Below are positions 31,301 to 42,300 of a stretch of 64,000 nucleotides of DNA, in pieces (the stretch's first letter is position 1; each line of letters opens with the position of its first letter). Source of the DNA: Lates calcarifer (taxonomy: Eukaryota; Chordata; Actinopteri; Centropomidae); NCBI RefSeq assembly GCF_001640805.2, contig NC_066843.1, positions 11,388,036 to 11,452,035 of the forward strand, in the 5' to 3' direction. The notes under the pieces are model-generated. The model did no database searches. It had not been told where the DNA came from and saw only the letters and a program-made list of their open reading frames with translations. The translations under genes were made by a program, and so were the position numbers.

Positions 31301-32163
31301 TTTTATGATCATGCTCATGACAATTCCTCCACAATTACTATACATTTAATTCAAATCCAGTGTTGTGTTTGCATGATGATACTGCAGCAAAGCAGCTCTG
31401 ATACACCATAACCTGTCCAGAGAGGCCTTGAGGTGCTAAGTGGTGTGCTGCCATGCCATGCAGAGGATTTATGATTTGCATCCCTGCTACTGTGTCTGTG
31501 CCTGCTTCCTCATGTTTATGGATGCTGTGTTAGTAGTGCTGCAACCACAGGCAGTGAGTTCATGTTAGCATGCACAACGCATAACTCCTTTTGTTGCTGC
31601 CTGAGATTTTGCATCCAACGTTTCAAGAGCAGGCGGAGCGGCTTCGTAGCTTTAGGTAACACAGCACAATGCTGACCTTGGCAGTGTTTTGTTTTCTTGT
31701 AGCTGGCAGTCCAGGCTCTTGATGTGTTTTAATCCACTAAGTCTTGATATCTGCAGCTAACTGTTTTGTATTCACTTTTTCCTCATCAGTCCAAAGCTCC
31801 TCTCACCCTTATAAATTTAGCGATTTTTAGTTCACCTTGCCCCTTTTCGTCCTGCTCTCCCAGGCCCGCAGCCTTCTCTACCAGTTCCGCCTCCTACCCA
31901 GGATCCCGTGCAGCCTGCACGACCTTTGTAAACTGTGTGGCCCCGGGATGTGGGACAGCCGCTACATCCCCACTGTGGAGTGTTCGGGTGAGCACCCAGA
32001 CTCACAGAGCTGCCCCTATGGAGGCACCTCCACCCCTCAGCCCTCCTCACCCTCCCCGTCATCCACGCCCTCGCCTTCACCAAACCCCACCCCCACACCT
32101 CCACCGGAGGGCAAGAAAGGATCCAAAACCCGGGACATTTTCACCTTCCGGAAACAGTCCTGA
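16165..32163 (+). CDS. tbc1d16: TBC1 domain family member 16 (Rab GAP), complete gene, 12 coding exons
   Basis: Encodes a GTPase-activating protein for Rab GTPases; in mammals TBC1D16 acts on Rab4A and influences receptor recycling from endosomes. I reconstructed 12 coding exons totalling 2259 nt (752 residues plus stop); human has 767. The N-terminus MSLGRLLRRASSKASDLLTF and the block VPNSRIQRQDEEALRYITPE are nearly identical to human. An acidic, Ser-rich linker follows (about residues 115-230), then a conserved region GVFRVDLGHMRSLRLFF, and the TBC domain (about 390-610) with the arginine finger in DVVRTDR (Arg462) and glutamine finger in YCQGM (Gln499). The C-terminus carries a Pro/Ser/Thr-rich stretch (708-734) and ends in a basic FTFRKQS. 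All junctions are GT-AG and in phase. The start equals the human one, although an upstream extension is possible. Confidence 0.96.
16486..16660. mobile_element. 175-bp hAT-like MITE with perfect 10-bp terminal inverted repeats
   Basis: TAGGGCTGAA at 16486-16495 mirrors TTCAGCCCTA at 16651-16660. Flanking octamers GTTTTGAG and GTATTGTG agree at 6 of 8 positions, consistent with an old 8-bp hAT target duplication. It contains a 20-bp palindrome at 16601-16620. Confidence 0.7.
16601..16620. repeat. Perfect 20-bp palindrome with two AP-1 sites
   Basis: CATGACTCATATGAGTCATG reads the same on both strands. It holds TGACTCA (16603-16609) and TGAGTCA (16612-16618), both consensus AP-1/TRE heptamers, inside the MITE in intron 2. 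Confidence 0.9.
17373..17535 (+). CDS. tbc1d16: tbc1d16 coding exon 2
   Basis: 163 nt after CCTGGCAG. Encodes YLCVHVEKDESLGTTLILTW, then VPNSRIQRQDEEALRYITPE, ending in a basic RRNARRRGRR. Confidence 0.95.
17817..18125 (+). CDS. tbc1d16: tbc1d16 coding exon 3, acidic/Ser-rich linker
   Basis: 309 nt. Low-complexity acidic linker (EEDEDEERNITSSTSTES), then the conserved motif SDTFSSPFCLSPVSEAL, which human has as SDTFSSPFCLSPISAAL. Likely disordered. Two bases carry into exon 4. Confidence 0.93.
20540..20855. mobile_element. Degenerate hAT-like MITE (approximate ends)
   Basis: Begins CAGTGGTTTCCAAC and ends near CTTCTGAGGGTCCTGACCCC, the two ends of a common repeat type in which a 'gaccccc' terminus faces 'cagtggttccc'. 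Related to the fragment at 4127. Confidence 0.5.
22619..22643. repeat. (GT)n microsatellite, tbc1d16 intron 3
   Basis: About 12 uninterrupted GT dinucleotides, preceded by a looser GT-rich region from 22590. Confidence 0.95.
23031..23225 (+). CDS. tbc1d16: tbc1d16 coding exon 4
   Basis: 195 nt. A Ser-rich start (MTHSASSASSLDS) leads into the conserved WEEQQKVLALEQLCGVFRVD, then LGHMRSLRLFF. Human has VCALEQICGVFRVDLGHMRS here. Confidence 0.95.
23476..23623 (+). CDS. tbc1d16: tbc1d16 coding exon 5
   Basis: 148 nt. Encodes DEACTSGQLVIASRESQYKI, then LHFHHAGLDKLAEVFQQWKC to TQLKDQ, close to human throughout. Phase 0 at donor GTCAGG. Confidence 0.95.
23823..23987 (+). CDS. tbc1d16: tbc1d16 coding exon 6
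   Basis: 55 codons after a long CT-rich tract. Encodes NEKSCMQFSIQRPTLPSAET, then WLRHLNHNGQVEEEYKLRK, just before the TBC domain. Confidence 0.95.
24610..24758 (+). CDS. tbc1d16: tbc1d16 coding exon 7, start of TBC domain
   Basis: 149 nt. Encodes AIFFGGIDPSIRGEVWPFLL, the first TBC motif (R-x-x-x-W), then HYYSYDSTSQEREAWRLQKR. Confidence 0.95.
26057..26315 (+). mobile_element. Degenerate fish MITE, plus-strand copy
   Basis: Begins AGGGCTGCAACTAA and carries AAACCCAAAGATGTTCAGTA and AGCAAATCCTCACACTGGAG, landmarks of the same family as the minus-strand copy at 14397-15055. The right terminus has decayed. Confidence 0.6.
26744..26763. repeat. (GA)n microsatellite, tbc1d16 intron 7
   Basis: About ten GA dinucleotides. 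Confidence 0.95.
27348..27482 (+). CDS. tbc1d16: tbc1d16 coding exon 8, arginine finger
   Basis: 135 nt after TTCTTAAG. Encodes LSMSPEEHSEFWRKVQFTVD, then KDVVRTDRSNHFFRGENNPN. Arg462 in DVVRT is the TBC catalytic arginine. Confidence 0.95.
28546..28732 (+). CDS. tbc1d16: tbc1d16 coding exon 9, glutamine finger
   Basis: 187 nt. Encodes RILLNYAVFNPDMGYCQGMS, then DLVAPLL to ENTIFISSPRDEDMERQL. Gln499 in YCQG is the second catalytic finger. Phase 0 at donor GTAGGA. Confidence 0.95.
29370..29549 (+). CDS. tbc1d16: tbc1d16 coding exon 10
   Basis: 60 codons. Encodes MYLRELLRLMLPRFHQHLTR, then LQLLFCHRWILLCFKREFPD to WEACWAHYQ, TBC helices matching human. Confidence 0.95.
31022..31168 (+). CDS. 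tbc1d16: tbc1d16 coding exon 11
   Basis: 49 codons. Encodes TDYFHLFLCVAIIVLYGEDV, then TEQQLATDQMLLHFSNLSMH to ELVLRK, the end of the TBC domain. Confidence 0.95.
31864..32163 (+). CDS. tbc1d16: tbc1d16 terminal coding exon 12
   Basis: 100 codons including TGA. Encodes ARSLLYQFRLLPRIPCSLHD, LCKLCGPGMWDS and CPYGG as in human, then a Pro/Ser/Thr-rich stretch (32026-32106) where human has a shorter unrelated linker, then EGKKGSKT and a basic tail. Confidence 0.95.
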   Translation, partial: ARSLLYQFRLLPRIPCSLHDLCKLCGPGMWDSRYIPTVECSGEHPDSQSCPYGGTSTPQPSSPSPSSTPSPSPNPTPTPPPEGKKGSKTRDIFTFRKQS

Positions 32164-34187
32164 GGTGGAGACTGTGGCGTAGCTTTTTGCTGGTCTTGGC
32201 TCATGTTATAGCGCAGCAAAGGTTTGGATCCATCTGCTGGATTCCTGAACTATTTGCTGCCCTCTGACTCTTCTCTCCACAGACCCTGCTTCTAGTTTCA
32301 CTATCTTAATGAGGATTTTTTTTTGTCACTTGATCCTTTCATGTGGTGCAATGTGGAACACTGCCTTACCAGAATGTTATTTGCGACGCTCAGTGTCATG
32401 TGAATCTGCGATGAGGGTGGTTTACTGTTGGACAGGCTGGGGGTCAAGAAGCTGCTTTCCTCTCGGAGCAGAACGGACAATCACCAGCCACTATGTTGGT
32501 CTGGAACTACTTCAGGTTCTCGTTTGCTGCTGGCTTGGCATACTTCCATGGGCTTTGTGGGCAGAGGGGGGTCACATCAGGGTCTGAGGCAACCGGCCTG
32601 AATTCTCTCTGACTCTGACCACGGGTCAAATGAAACTGGAGATTCATTCACAGGACTCAAACTAGGACTTTTAAAAATGTTCCTGTGTTCTCACAATGGG
32701 ATATTTGTGTGAATATCAAATTATATGTGCATATCTCAAGTCTGAGCAGGACATTTTTAACACATAATCCAAACCCCTGGTGTTGACAAAGCAAGGTTAA
32801 CCCAGAAATAGGATTATAATGAAATACTGGTACGTCTGAGGTTTGTTTAATTTCATTTTTCCAACAAGTGAATGTTTGCGTTTATATCAGCAGTTACAAA
32901 ATATTTAGCAATATTATATCCTTGCATGAGCAATTCTTTCCATATAGAGGGCACAACATGTTTGCTGGAAACCACGTAAGCCCCAAACAGAGGTAAGAAT
33001 GTGTTTACATGACAAACACTCGTGACAGGGCTCCGCGTATTTCCTCATCAGTCTGTGGTGAGGAACAATCTCATAATTTCTCTGTTAAAATGGTGTTTCC
33101 CGACAAACAGGAGGAAGCTAGCCATATGTTTCCTTCAGATAAAGTCAGACACGGTCGTTCGTGTTACCTGTCGAGCAATAGCAGCCTCGCCGTTTACACA
33201 TGAGCATCATAAGTTATGAAATGAGTTTCCTGTCTGAGGATTTGGATTGATATGACAGCACCGTCTGCCAAAGAGAGCGTAGATCATGTTTTATCTCGAC
33301 AGAGAAATTGATGGCCTTCTGTTTTACTTGAAGTTTTATCTTCTGTTGAACCACGTCTAGGCAGGGCTTTGAAAAATTGCAGTGTTATGTTTTTGGGTTT
33401 TTTCTTCCTCGTTCAGCCTCATTTCCACTCTCACCTGAATATGAATGACAAGGCACTATCAACACCAGTAATCAGTCCACATGAATGTATCTGTTTTTTG
33501 CTTCCTCTCGCTCGACTTGAGCATGAAACTCTTGTAGGTATGCATGGGTGGGTGTGTGTGTGTGTATGAGTGTGCGTATAAACTGGAGTGACCTCTAAAC
33601 ATCTGGTAATGAGTTGGAGAGCAGCCATAGAAGGCCTCCCCTCTGACCGGTCTCTTTAATTATAGCAGTCATCATGGGGAGATGCAGGGTAGAGGAAAGG
33701 AGAAAGAAGAGAGAGAAAGCTGGCTGCTTGGACTCCTTAGAGAGAAAAAACACACACACACAAGAGAGATGATGAGGAAAGGGATGATTTAGGCTTCATA
33801 CAGGGATATATCGTGATCTGCATCTTGCCTCTGTGATTTGCAAGTCCCAGATGTAAAGATGGCACTCGAAGACTTCTCACCCCCCAAAGAGTTTTTCAGT
33901 GACACTCCTGGGATTGAAGACATCTTCAAATTGGTGCTAAAATGCAACATTAAGACCTTCAATCAGCCCTCTGCCACCTCCCCCTCTCTTGCCTCACACT
34001 CTCTTTTGGCATCTTGCACTCTCACTCAGCAAGCAGTCTCGGCAAATGACATCCATAACTGCTCCTTTTCCCTATTACTTATCATGTGCAGCTGCTCACT
34101 GGAAATGCCTGCAGAGTTTTGAAGATTGGGTAGCTGTGCTGAAATGAGCTAAGTAAGAGATGCACGATAGGATAATCAAACTCTGTC

Positions 34188-34233
<46 letters not shown>

Positions 34234-34265
34234 TGTGCCTCAATGATCTCATGAATTTTATTAAA
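32164..34265 (+). other. tbc1d16: Probable tbc1d16 3' UTR, end undefined
   Basis: No AATAAA occurs between the stop and 34450. The first candidates are ATTAAA at 34260-34265 and AATAAA at 34450-34455, so the UTR may be about 2.1-2.3 kb or use a weaker signal. There is a short GT run near 33549. An unrecognised open frame lies at 33859-34122. Confidence 0.4.
34193..34237. repeat. (GT)n microsatellite
   Basis: About 18 GT dinucleotides followed by a short GC/GT-alternating tail. Confidence 0.95.
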
Positions 34266-34449
34266 GTCTTCAAAGAAATCACATTGTCTGCACAGGCACT
34301 GTAAGTCACAAGCTTAATTAATGACTACTCCTATTTAAAGGGGTTGTGACCAGTCAACACTGAATGTACAATGTTGCTGTTGAGCTCCATGACATGTTGA
34401 TATGACTGCACACATCACAGAAAAAAGAGCCTATTCTTATTCTTGGTAT

Positions 34450-34455
34450 TAATAA
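34450..34455 (+). terminator. Possible distal poly(A) signal of tbc1d16
   Basis: First AATAAA on the + strand after the tbc1d16 stop, but it sits in an A-rich run, so it may be chance. Confidence 0.25.
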
Positions 34456-34874
34456 AAAAAAAAAATTATGGTCATACTTTTCGTGAAACATCTCTAGAAA
34501 ATGTTTTACAGTACCATCACCAATACTTTTTGTCATTAAACACTGCTGAAGTAATAGCATAAAGTCTATGTTTTTGTTTTTGTCAGCAGAGTATGTGCAG
34601 CAAGCTTAACATGCAAATGCTTACTATCTAAATATTAGATTATCCTAAGTCATAAATTGTGATGCATTAATAGTAAAAACAAAACAAAAAAAATAAAGAA
34701 ATTATTCAGGGGCGTATGGTTAAAAAATCTAAATGATGAAACATAGACTAATCTAAATAAGATACATAAATATCTTAATATTTTTAATACCTTTTAATAC
34801 CCACAATACAATAATCACACTTAAGGCATCAATGTGCCCCTGGGCCAGAGCCCTATATGTTGTTGTTGAAAGAT

Positions 34875-35022
34875 ATGCAAAACAATCCCAAAGAGAAACA
34901 AAACAACCACAAAGAGATGCAAAATGACCTCAGAGAGTAGCGAAACAACCGCAAAGAGAAACAAAAATACCACAAGAGATTGAGGATGACTGTAAAGAGA
35001 TGCCAAATTATCATAAAGAGAC
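34875..35022. repeat. Degenerate tandem repeat, about seven units of roughly 21 bp
   Basis: Units follow the pattern CAAAACAACCACAAAGAGA(A/T) with substitutions, drifting toward the 3' side. I recall similar blocks as interspersed repeats in spiny-rayed fish. No dyad or spacer structure makes it CRISPR-like. Confidence 0.7.
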
Positions 35023-35029
35023 TGTAATT

Positions 35030-36780
35030 TTGTGTCTCTCTCAGTCTGTCATGTATTAGAGGAGAGGATGGCCTCTTACCTGTTTGTGCCCATGGTACCC
35101 ATTTTCTCATAATCCATCCATCATGAGAAAATACACAAGGTACTGGCCATATCAGACCAGGTAAGATCATATCAGTATCGAAAAAAAGAGAGCAACCATG
35201 TTAAACATGCTTAACAATAATGCCTATTCTACTGTGTTACATGATTGTCTGGACTGTTAACCAGTTTTACAAGAATGAGTGGGAAGAAGCTGCGAAAGAG
35301 TTGCCAACTTCCTGAAACTGTTTACCGGGCCCTCCAGCAGCATTATATCAGTAACTGAAACATGAAAGAGGAAAACACTGCTGCATTAGTGCAAAGCTAA
35401 TTCATTTATCCAAACTAGCTCCACATCAGTTTGGTAAGAAGATTTAACTAGGAAGGAAAAAAATCTCCCAAACAAGCTAGTTTTTTTTGCTTTGTGCTGT
35501 AGAAAGAAATGACTGATGCACAGGTTATGCACAGGCGTTACAGATAGAAAATAGTGGAAAACCTTAAATACCTCAAATAATGCTAGTATGCTTCCTCAAG
35601 TTTGCACTCAAACTTAGATTTTTCTATGCCTAGTACTATTCTTTAAGCCTAAATAAGGACACAAACAATGTCCTTTGCTAATTCTCTTCTGCAGTGCATG
35701 GGATTTTTCTTAAAAAAAAACAAACTGCAGTGCTGATTAAATACTTTTGAAAACGTCACATTTTCATCAGTGGCATTTCTGTCTGCAGCTGCACGTACTT
35801 CTGCTTGTAGAAATAAACTGGTTTCGCTTGCAAAGTAGCTAATTTGCTAGATTCTGAGCTGTCAACCACTGAAAGAATGTGTAGAGAATAGAAGATGTTT
35901 AATGCAGTTGCAGTAACATGCAATGCTTTACTTTCTAAATATCAAAAATACACTTGACCAGCTGTAGTTCTTCCAAGCCAAAGCACTGACGCTGACGTTC
36001 CTCTAAGCAGCTATGAAGTGAGATGTTGTTTTTCAGTTTGCCTTCTTTAAACTCTGCAAAGATGAAAAAAGATGAGGTGTGAATTCTGCCTCACAGGGGA
36101 TTTCCTTTCCAGGTTTCTGACAAACAATACAAGGCCTCCCATGAGAACAGGCAGCAGAGGCAGACGATGCGTTTCCCAGAGTTTAACCCTAAACGATCTA
36201 GTACAGTCTTATCAGCCTCTGTTGTTTGTTGTGGCTGACAATTTGTGATGTGTGTGTGTGTGTGCTCAGGCATTTGCCAGCGATCAACTGACTGTCACAG
36301 ACAGCTGTGGAGATAGCATCACACGGCATCATGAGGTGGCTGGTTCCCTCGAATGAGAGGAAAGGACTCAGGCTGACAGTGGTCTTTGGGGAATGGCTCT
36401 GGCAGTAGCAGGTATTCTGATTTAGTCACTCAGAGTGGTTCCAGGAAATCAAAATTTCAACCAATATTCTGTGGAAAACCAGAGGATATTATGAGTGTAT
36501 TTTTTGGCCAGGGTTGAACACACTTCTACAGCATCCAGTGACTAAACAGTCAGGAGTTTTACCCTCCCCAGTGACGTCTGAATCTCCCTTTCACTTCTCT
36601 TTGTCTTTTTGTTTGAATTCCTCACTATATTAACCATGTTGATTAATGCGAGACATGGCTGGGATGAGTATAATGGGTTTCAAAAGGAAAATGAGTTGGA
36701 AATTACCTTAACCTTTACCACGAGATCCAGTCCATTGTAAGCAATTCTCTACTGTACTTATTCTGCTATCCAGAGACCCC
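35030..36780. other. Intergenic, no supported feature
   Basis: AT-rich sequence with a short GT run near 36250. No coding frame, RNA gene or clear repeat end is seen. Confidence 0.5.
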
Positions 36781-36880
36781 GCTGCCTCTGATGTGGGGGC
36801 CTCCCTGCCTGCAATTACAACCCATTAGCCTGTGATTGATAGCTTCTCTGAGGGCTAATGCATTTCTATAGCAGAAAACA
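36780..36880. promoter_or_regulatory. Candidate conserved non-coding island
   Basis: High-complexity sequence with GCAATTACAA, CCATTAGCC and TGTGATTGATAGC, i.e. clustered homeodomain- and PBX/HOX-like cores. Resemblance to conserved elements is a visual judgement. Confidence 0.25.
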
Positions 36881-37539
36881 AAATAAAGGGAAAATGACAA
36901 TAAATACATAAATGAATAAAATGCCACTCCTCATTACTCAAATCTTTGGCCTCCTTGCATCACTTGAGTAACTAATGCAGTTTTTATCCACATAAAAAAA
37001 ACTAAATTACTGTACATGGATGACAGTGCAATGCACAGACCCACTGAACACCATAAAAACCGTATCATGCTGTTTGCCTGGGAACTGCAGCGCTCGTGGG
37101 AGGCACTTTGCTTATTTCTACACAGGATTAGATTAGAGAACTTTTACTGCATCATTATTATTGATAACATCTGTGGTTTAACAGTAAGACAAAAGTCTGT
37201 GTGTTGGGAGGGGGGGCGGGGTGATATGCCCAACCTGTTGTCCTCAGGATGTTTCAGCCTCACACTGCTAGCTACGGTATCACAAGCAGCACACACACTA
37301 TCAGTAACCTACGCAAAGCACTTGAGCTTTGTGGAGGCTCTGTCCATTGTGTAGTACTCAAATACTCGTCCCGTGCTTTATCAGTCTTTGCATGTGCATC
37401 GCACTAAAACCTGCCTGTGCCTACATGTGTTATTGCTTCCAAGAAAGCCCCCCCCTCCAAATCCCGAACCATCAAGGCAGCAGCTTGTTGAATTACAGCC
37501 CCCCCACCCCACCCACCTCTGACTGAGTGACAGTGTGGG

Positions 37540-37810
37540 GCCACTCTCCTGTCGTGAGCCCGGCATTGAACGCCGGGTTATTGCCCCCTAATTTTCAATT
37601 ACAGGGCTCGGCTTCCACACCTGGAGCAGGCCAGGCTGGGAATGAGCTTTAGCCCATTAGGACGGACCTCCGGCTGGGCTGTTTATGGAGGGGGCTGGGC
37701 TCTACCCTCTGGAGGTGTTAATGGGCCTTCCAGGGATACAGTCGCCAGCCTGATCCGTCAGAGTGTCTGATAACAGTAAAAAGACGGCAGCTTCATGCTG
37801 CATTACTGTT
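37540..37810. promoter_or_regulatory. Candidate conserved non-coding island
   Basis: Complex, repeat-free block with CTAATTTTCAATTACAG, GCCCATTAGGAC and GGTGTTAATGGGCC in GC-balanced sequence, unlike the AT-rich flanks. No open reading frame or splice pattern accounts for it. Confidence 0.3.
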
Positions 37811-40800
37811 GGGATTTCAGCGTTTATTACTGGTACAGCTAGATACAGTGAACACGCAGATTTCCACATGTTTCTCTTTCATGTTCTAACATGAATTTCC
37901 TGAGAAAACATCCACATTTTGTTTTCTCATTGAAACATTTTTATTTTTAGTAGATGACATTGCAATTAGTGCAACAGTGACTCAGCATTACTTTGAAATC
38001 CATGTGATACAATGGCTTACAATGCACAATAAAGGGAAACTTTACTTGACACATCAGTCAAGTGACATGAAATTTTTTTTGTGGAAATCTGGCATCACCC
38101 GGCAGTTTGAATGACCTTTTGTTTACCACACAGGTTTACACATGAGAAATCAGGGGCCATTACCTTCTGAATTTACCCAGGAAGGCCCATTAAGGAAGTA
38201 TGAAAACCATGCCCCACTGCAGCCAAGACTTTTAACGGCTTAAGACGGAATCTGGTTTCTGAATTATTGCCTCACTCCTCTGTTCAAGTTCTCATCCAAC
38301 TCTGCTTTAATTTGCCAGCTTCAGACCAAAGATGCAGTTTTCAATGTGGTATATTCAGGAAAGGTGCAACACTGAAATAAAACTACTATAATGTGATCAT
38401 ACAGACTCTGCTATTCATATAGCATGTAATTTGCTTGTAGCTGCTGCTATTTTTTATGTACGAAGTGATGGAGTATGACAGAAGACAGGCACAGATCACT
38501 GCTTTCAGAGTGAAGGATACAGCCACCTGTATCCTCCTTTCTCTTCTCTCTATTCGTGTATGAAGGCGCACAAAAATAGATGTCTTTTCACCCTTGAATG
38601 CAAATAGATTGACTTTGCCTCTTATCATTACAATAGTCGCTCTTTCAAGCCTGTCTCGTCTCTGCTCTATTCAACTGTTAGTGGCGTTTAGGTGAAGGAG
38701 TCAGCTTATGGCAGCCATGCACTATATTGTACAGAAGATTGAAATGAAAATGAGGCATTTCTCAGAATAGCTGCAGGCAAATGGGGGTGGGGGGCTGGTA
38801 GTCAGAGGATTGAGGGTGACAGGGGTGAAGATATATGTTATGACTTTCTGTGTATTTTAGAGCTCGCGGGTTGTTGCTGAGTCTTTGCCGTGCTGAATGC
38901 TTCTGAGATATGTCACAGGTGCTATGATGGATTGGAGAGCGTGGTATGTGCCGCATTAACTTTGCAATTGGTTTACATTGTGCGAGCGTGAGAGAGACAC
39001 AGCCACACAGAGCATGCAGGTGTGTGTGTGTATGTGTGTATTTTAGATTCCCTCCCATCGGTCTTCCTGCTGGTGCGTGTGTGTTTGCATTTTTTGGTAG
39101 AAGCAGAACAAGGGAGGAAATGAATAACTAAGACACAGCTTAGCATTTATTCTCTCTTATTAGAAAAACTCTATGATTCATAGAAGATTGAAAAAATGCT
39201 TTTTGCATTACAGTGTTTTTTTTTATTCCTATTTTGATGTACATGGCCTTTCATGTTTATGCCAAAAATTAAATGACTTATCATATGTGAGCCTTTTTTA
39301 ACAGGATGAAATCAGAGTCAATCAACATGATGCTTCTCTGTGCTTCTACGTTGGTAACATTTGTTCATAGTTTTTAAAGTGTAAGTCTGGGGATATTTCA
39401 TATTATTCTTACTGTCAACAAATCCCATGAAAAGACCAAAAGCAATGATCTGATTCTTTTGGTATTATCTGTGCATCTGAAGCAGGATAAAACTCTACTC
39501 CTCTGTGTGATATTTGTCCGTCATTGTCCAGAAGCTAATAAATATCAGTGATTAGTGAGCTACACTTTGGCACTGGGTGTTCTTTCATCATGAATGTGGG
39601 CACTGTAGTTTATTTTGACTTAATCCCATGTACACCATCCTGGTGCTGTAAAAATCACTAGAGCACCAAATGTGTATTCATCCCCAGCTGAAAATAGTCC
39701 CAAACAAATTGACTATTTACTACTTGTTTGAGTAACATTTGCTAAACACTACAGTGCCCAGCTGTTGGAGAAAATTACTGTGATTTTTAAATTAAACAAT
39801 ATGTTTATGAGCTATTTTTAAATGGGCTTAGTGCTCAGTGCCACAGACAGAATTGGAAATTCAGAAACAAATGAGAGAGAGAATATTGTTGGTTTTCATC
39901 TTTTCATAGGATTTGTTGACAATAAGAAACAGAGTAAAATAACATATGGCTGCAATAAGAGATAATTGAGCATCATTTGACGTAAGTTTCCATTAAAACA
40001 AAATAAAAAAGGGGGGGGGTAGAATAAAAACAGCTGTTCTTTTATAAGCAGGACAAAACATTTTCACTGTCATTACAATCAGCCATTGCTGATAAAATTC
40101 CAAATTTGGAGCTACAAGTCATCCTGACAACCATTAGCAATGTTGCCATGATGTGTCCGCACACACTTGGTGCATTAAGCCTCCGTGCTGTCCCCTGTTG
40201 TGCTTCACTGGGGCTGTGGGATATGTGCAATGACGCAAGCTCCCGTCTCTCTTGGGCAGCCATGCAGGTAAATAAACTGGTGATTGTGTGCTGAGGGAGG
40301 ACATCACGTGCACAGATGAGAAAGCCTGTTGATTACTGATCGGTTTGCTGAGCTAATAATACTCCATGTCCTGACTTTCAGCCTCAGGATGAGCTCTGGA
40401 TCAATCTTTAATACGGTGCCTGAGATACAAATTCAGTATTGACCTGCAGGAAAATTCTCCTTCAACCAGTATCATTTATTTGTACTTAATTGCAACCACG
40501 TGTGCTCGGCAGCCAGTCATTGATTTCAGTATAGAAGATGTTGAAAATCTCCTCTCACATTAATTACCGATCAATTTCAAGAAATTGAAAGCTCTCCTGT
40601 TTTTTTAATATGTAAAAACATCTCACTTGGAGCTCTTTTTAGGATGCTGCTTCATTATCAAATCCACTTCATGATTTGATTTGATTTGTCCAAGGGATCA
40701 CACACACACACACGATTACCACAAAAATGTTCAAATTGTTTGCCTGTTGCTTATAGCCTTTTTGTTCCTGTTACAAAGTCTCTATGCTAAAGCTAAGTAA

Positions 40801-42300
40801 CGTTAAGATTAACGTTAGTAAAACCGCAAAGAGATTAGGAGAGGGACAAGTTTTCTTTCGGTTGATACTTTAGAGTAGACTGGTCTATTTTTGGCTAATG
40901 ATTTCTTGTTTTGTGTTTGCTTCTTTTCTTTTTTTTCTTACAAAGAAGAGAAAAGTAAGACATTACCACTTGTGATCAGGTAACTTTAGCCAGTCTTTTG
41001 CAATGGCCAGCTGCTCCTTGTTTTGACCAATAAAAGCCTGGCTGCCAGCCCATGTATAAACTAGGTCAAAAATTGTTTGCACTTGCCATAGACATGATTG
41101 ATTGATTTCTGTCACTCAAGATAGTTAACTCACATACCTAGGTTTGCTACCTACACATAGGTTCTATAGTACAGTCAAATAACCATCTTGATTTACCATA
41201 ACACAACTCCTATAACACTATGGCTTACACAGGCCTCAGGTCCTGGTGATTCTTAATAGTAGTAGAAATGATTTGAAGATGAGTGGACGATAACATTCAA
41301 AAAAGTCATTTAACAGAAATTGCAACTGCATACAAGCAGATAGAGATCATCAAGTTTAAATAAACAGTGAGGGGTTATTATTAAAGGTGGGTCTGCATTA
41401 TTCATCAAATCAATTTCTTAACTTTTAGCTTTTTAATATCCTCAAATATGTGATCTGGGGCTGACCACTTCCTCTGGTTGAAATTACAAAATGTACCCAT
41501 AATCCTTCTCATGCTAGTGTAGCCAGATAAAAGTCTCAAACCACCTGTTAAAAGGCACCAGAATACAGGAAATGACATCTACTCTGATGAAAATTTTCTG
41601 ACGGAGGAACCACCCACAATGATTCACTTCATGCCACTCATTCTCAGCGAGTCTGTGGCACTGACACATCTCACCTTGGTCAGAGGATCGTGATATCTCT
41701 CTTGTGTTGGATCAGTATTAGAGTAACATGAATCATATCAATCTTTTTTTATGTCTTTAGACTCTCTGTGGCTTCCCAGCAGATAGTCAGAGCCCCGTGT
41801 AGTCATCCTTAAGTGCGAACAGCTCAGCTTTATGTGTTTTTCTACCTTATTTATTTGCAAGACCTCGATGTTTGTTTTTACCTCGACTAAGGGCAGAAAT
41901 ATGTTGGTGTCTGAAATGTGTGTAAATAAGCTATGTGTCACAACCACCACTGAGTTTTGAATTCTTTCTGGTCCTTTTGATCCATTTAGGGCCAGTGCAA
42001 CCTTTTTTAACCTTTTACATGCATTCCTCACTTGTGCCACGTGTTTGTCTGTGAAAACTCTCATTCTTCTCTGTTGAGAATGCTTGTGTTAAAAAAGGTA
42101 GAAGTGGGAACACACACACACACGCACACACATCAGGGTTCTCATTAAGACAATAGCTGCCATTTCCGACAATGCACCAATTAGAGTGTATCCTGTGCTA
42201 ACAAAGTGCTTCGTAGGGGGCTCAGTTCCTCCCATTCTCAAATCCAAATCTTTGTCACCTCAAATGAAAAGCACTTGTAACATCACAAGGCCTATCCACC
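37810..42300. other. Intergenic, microsatellites only
   Basis: Short CA runs (40701-40714, 42111-42130), a (TGATT)n patch near 40675 and ordinary AT-rich DNA. Open frames are short and resemble nothing I know. Confidence 0.5.

Noticed and set aside
34875..35022. Regularly spaced repeat that might suggest a CRISPR array
   Set aside because: Units are contiguous and degenerate without unique spacers, and the DNA is vertebrate.
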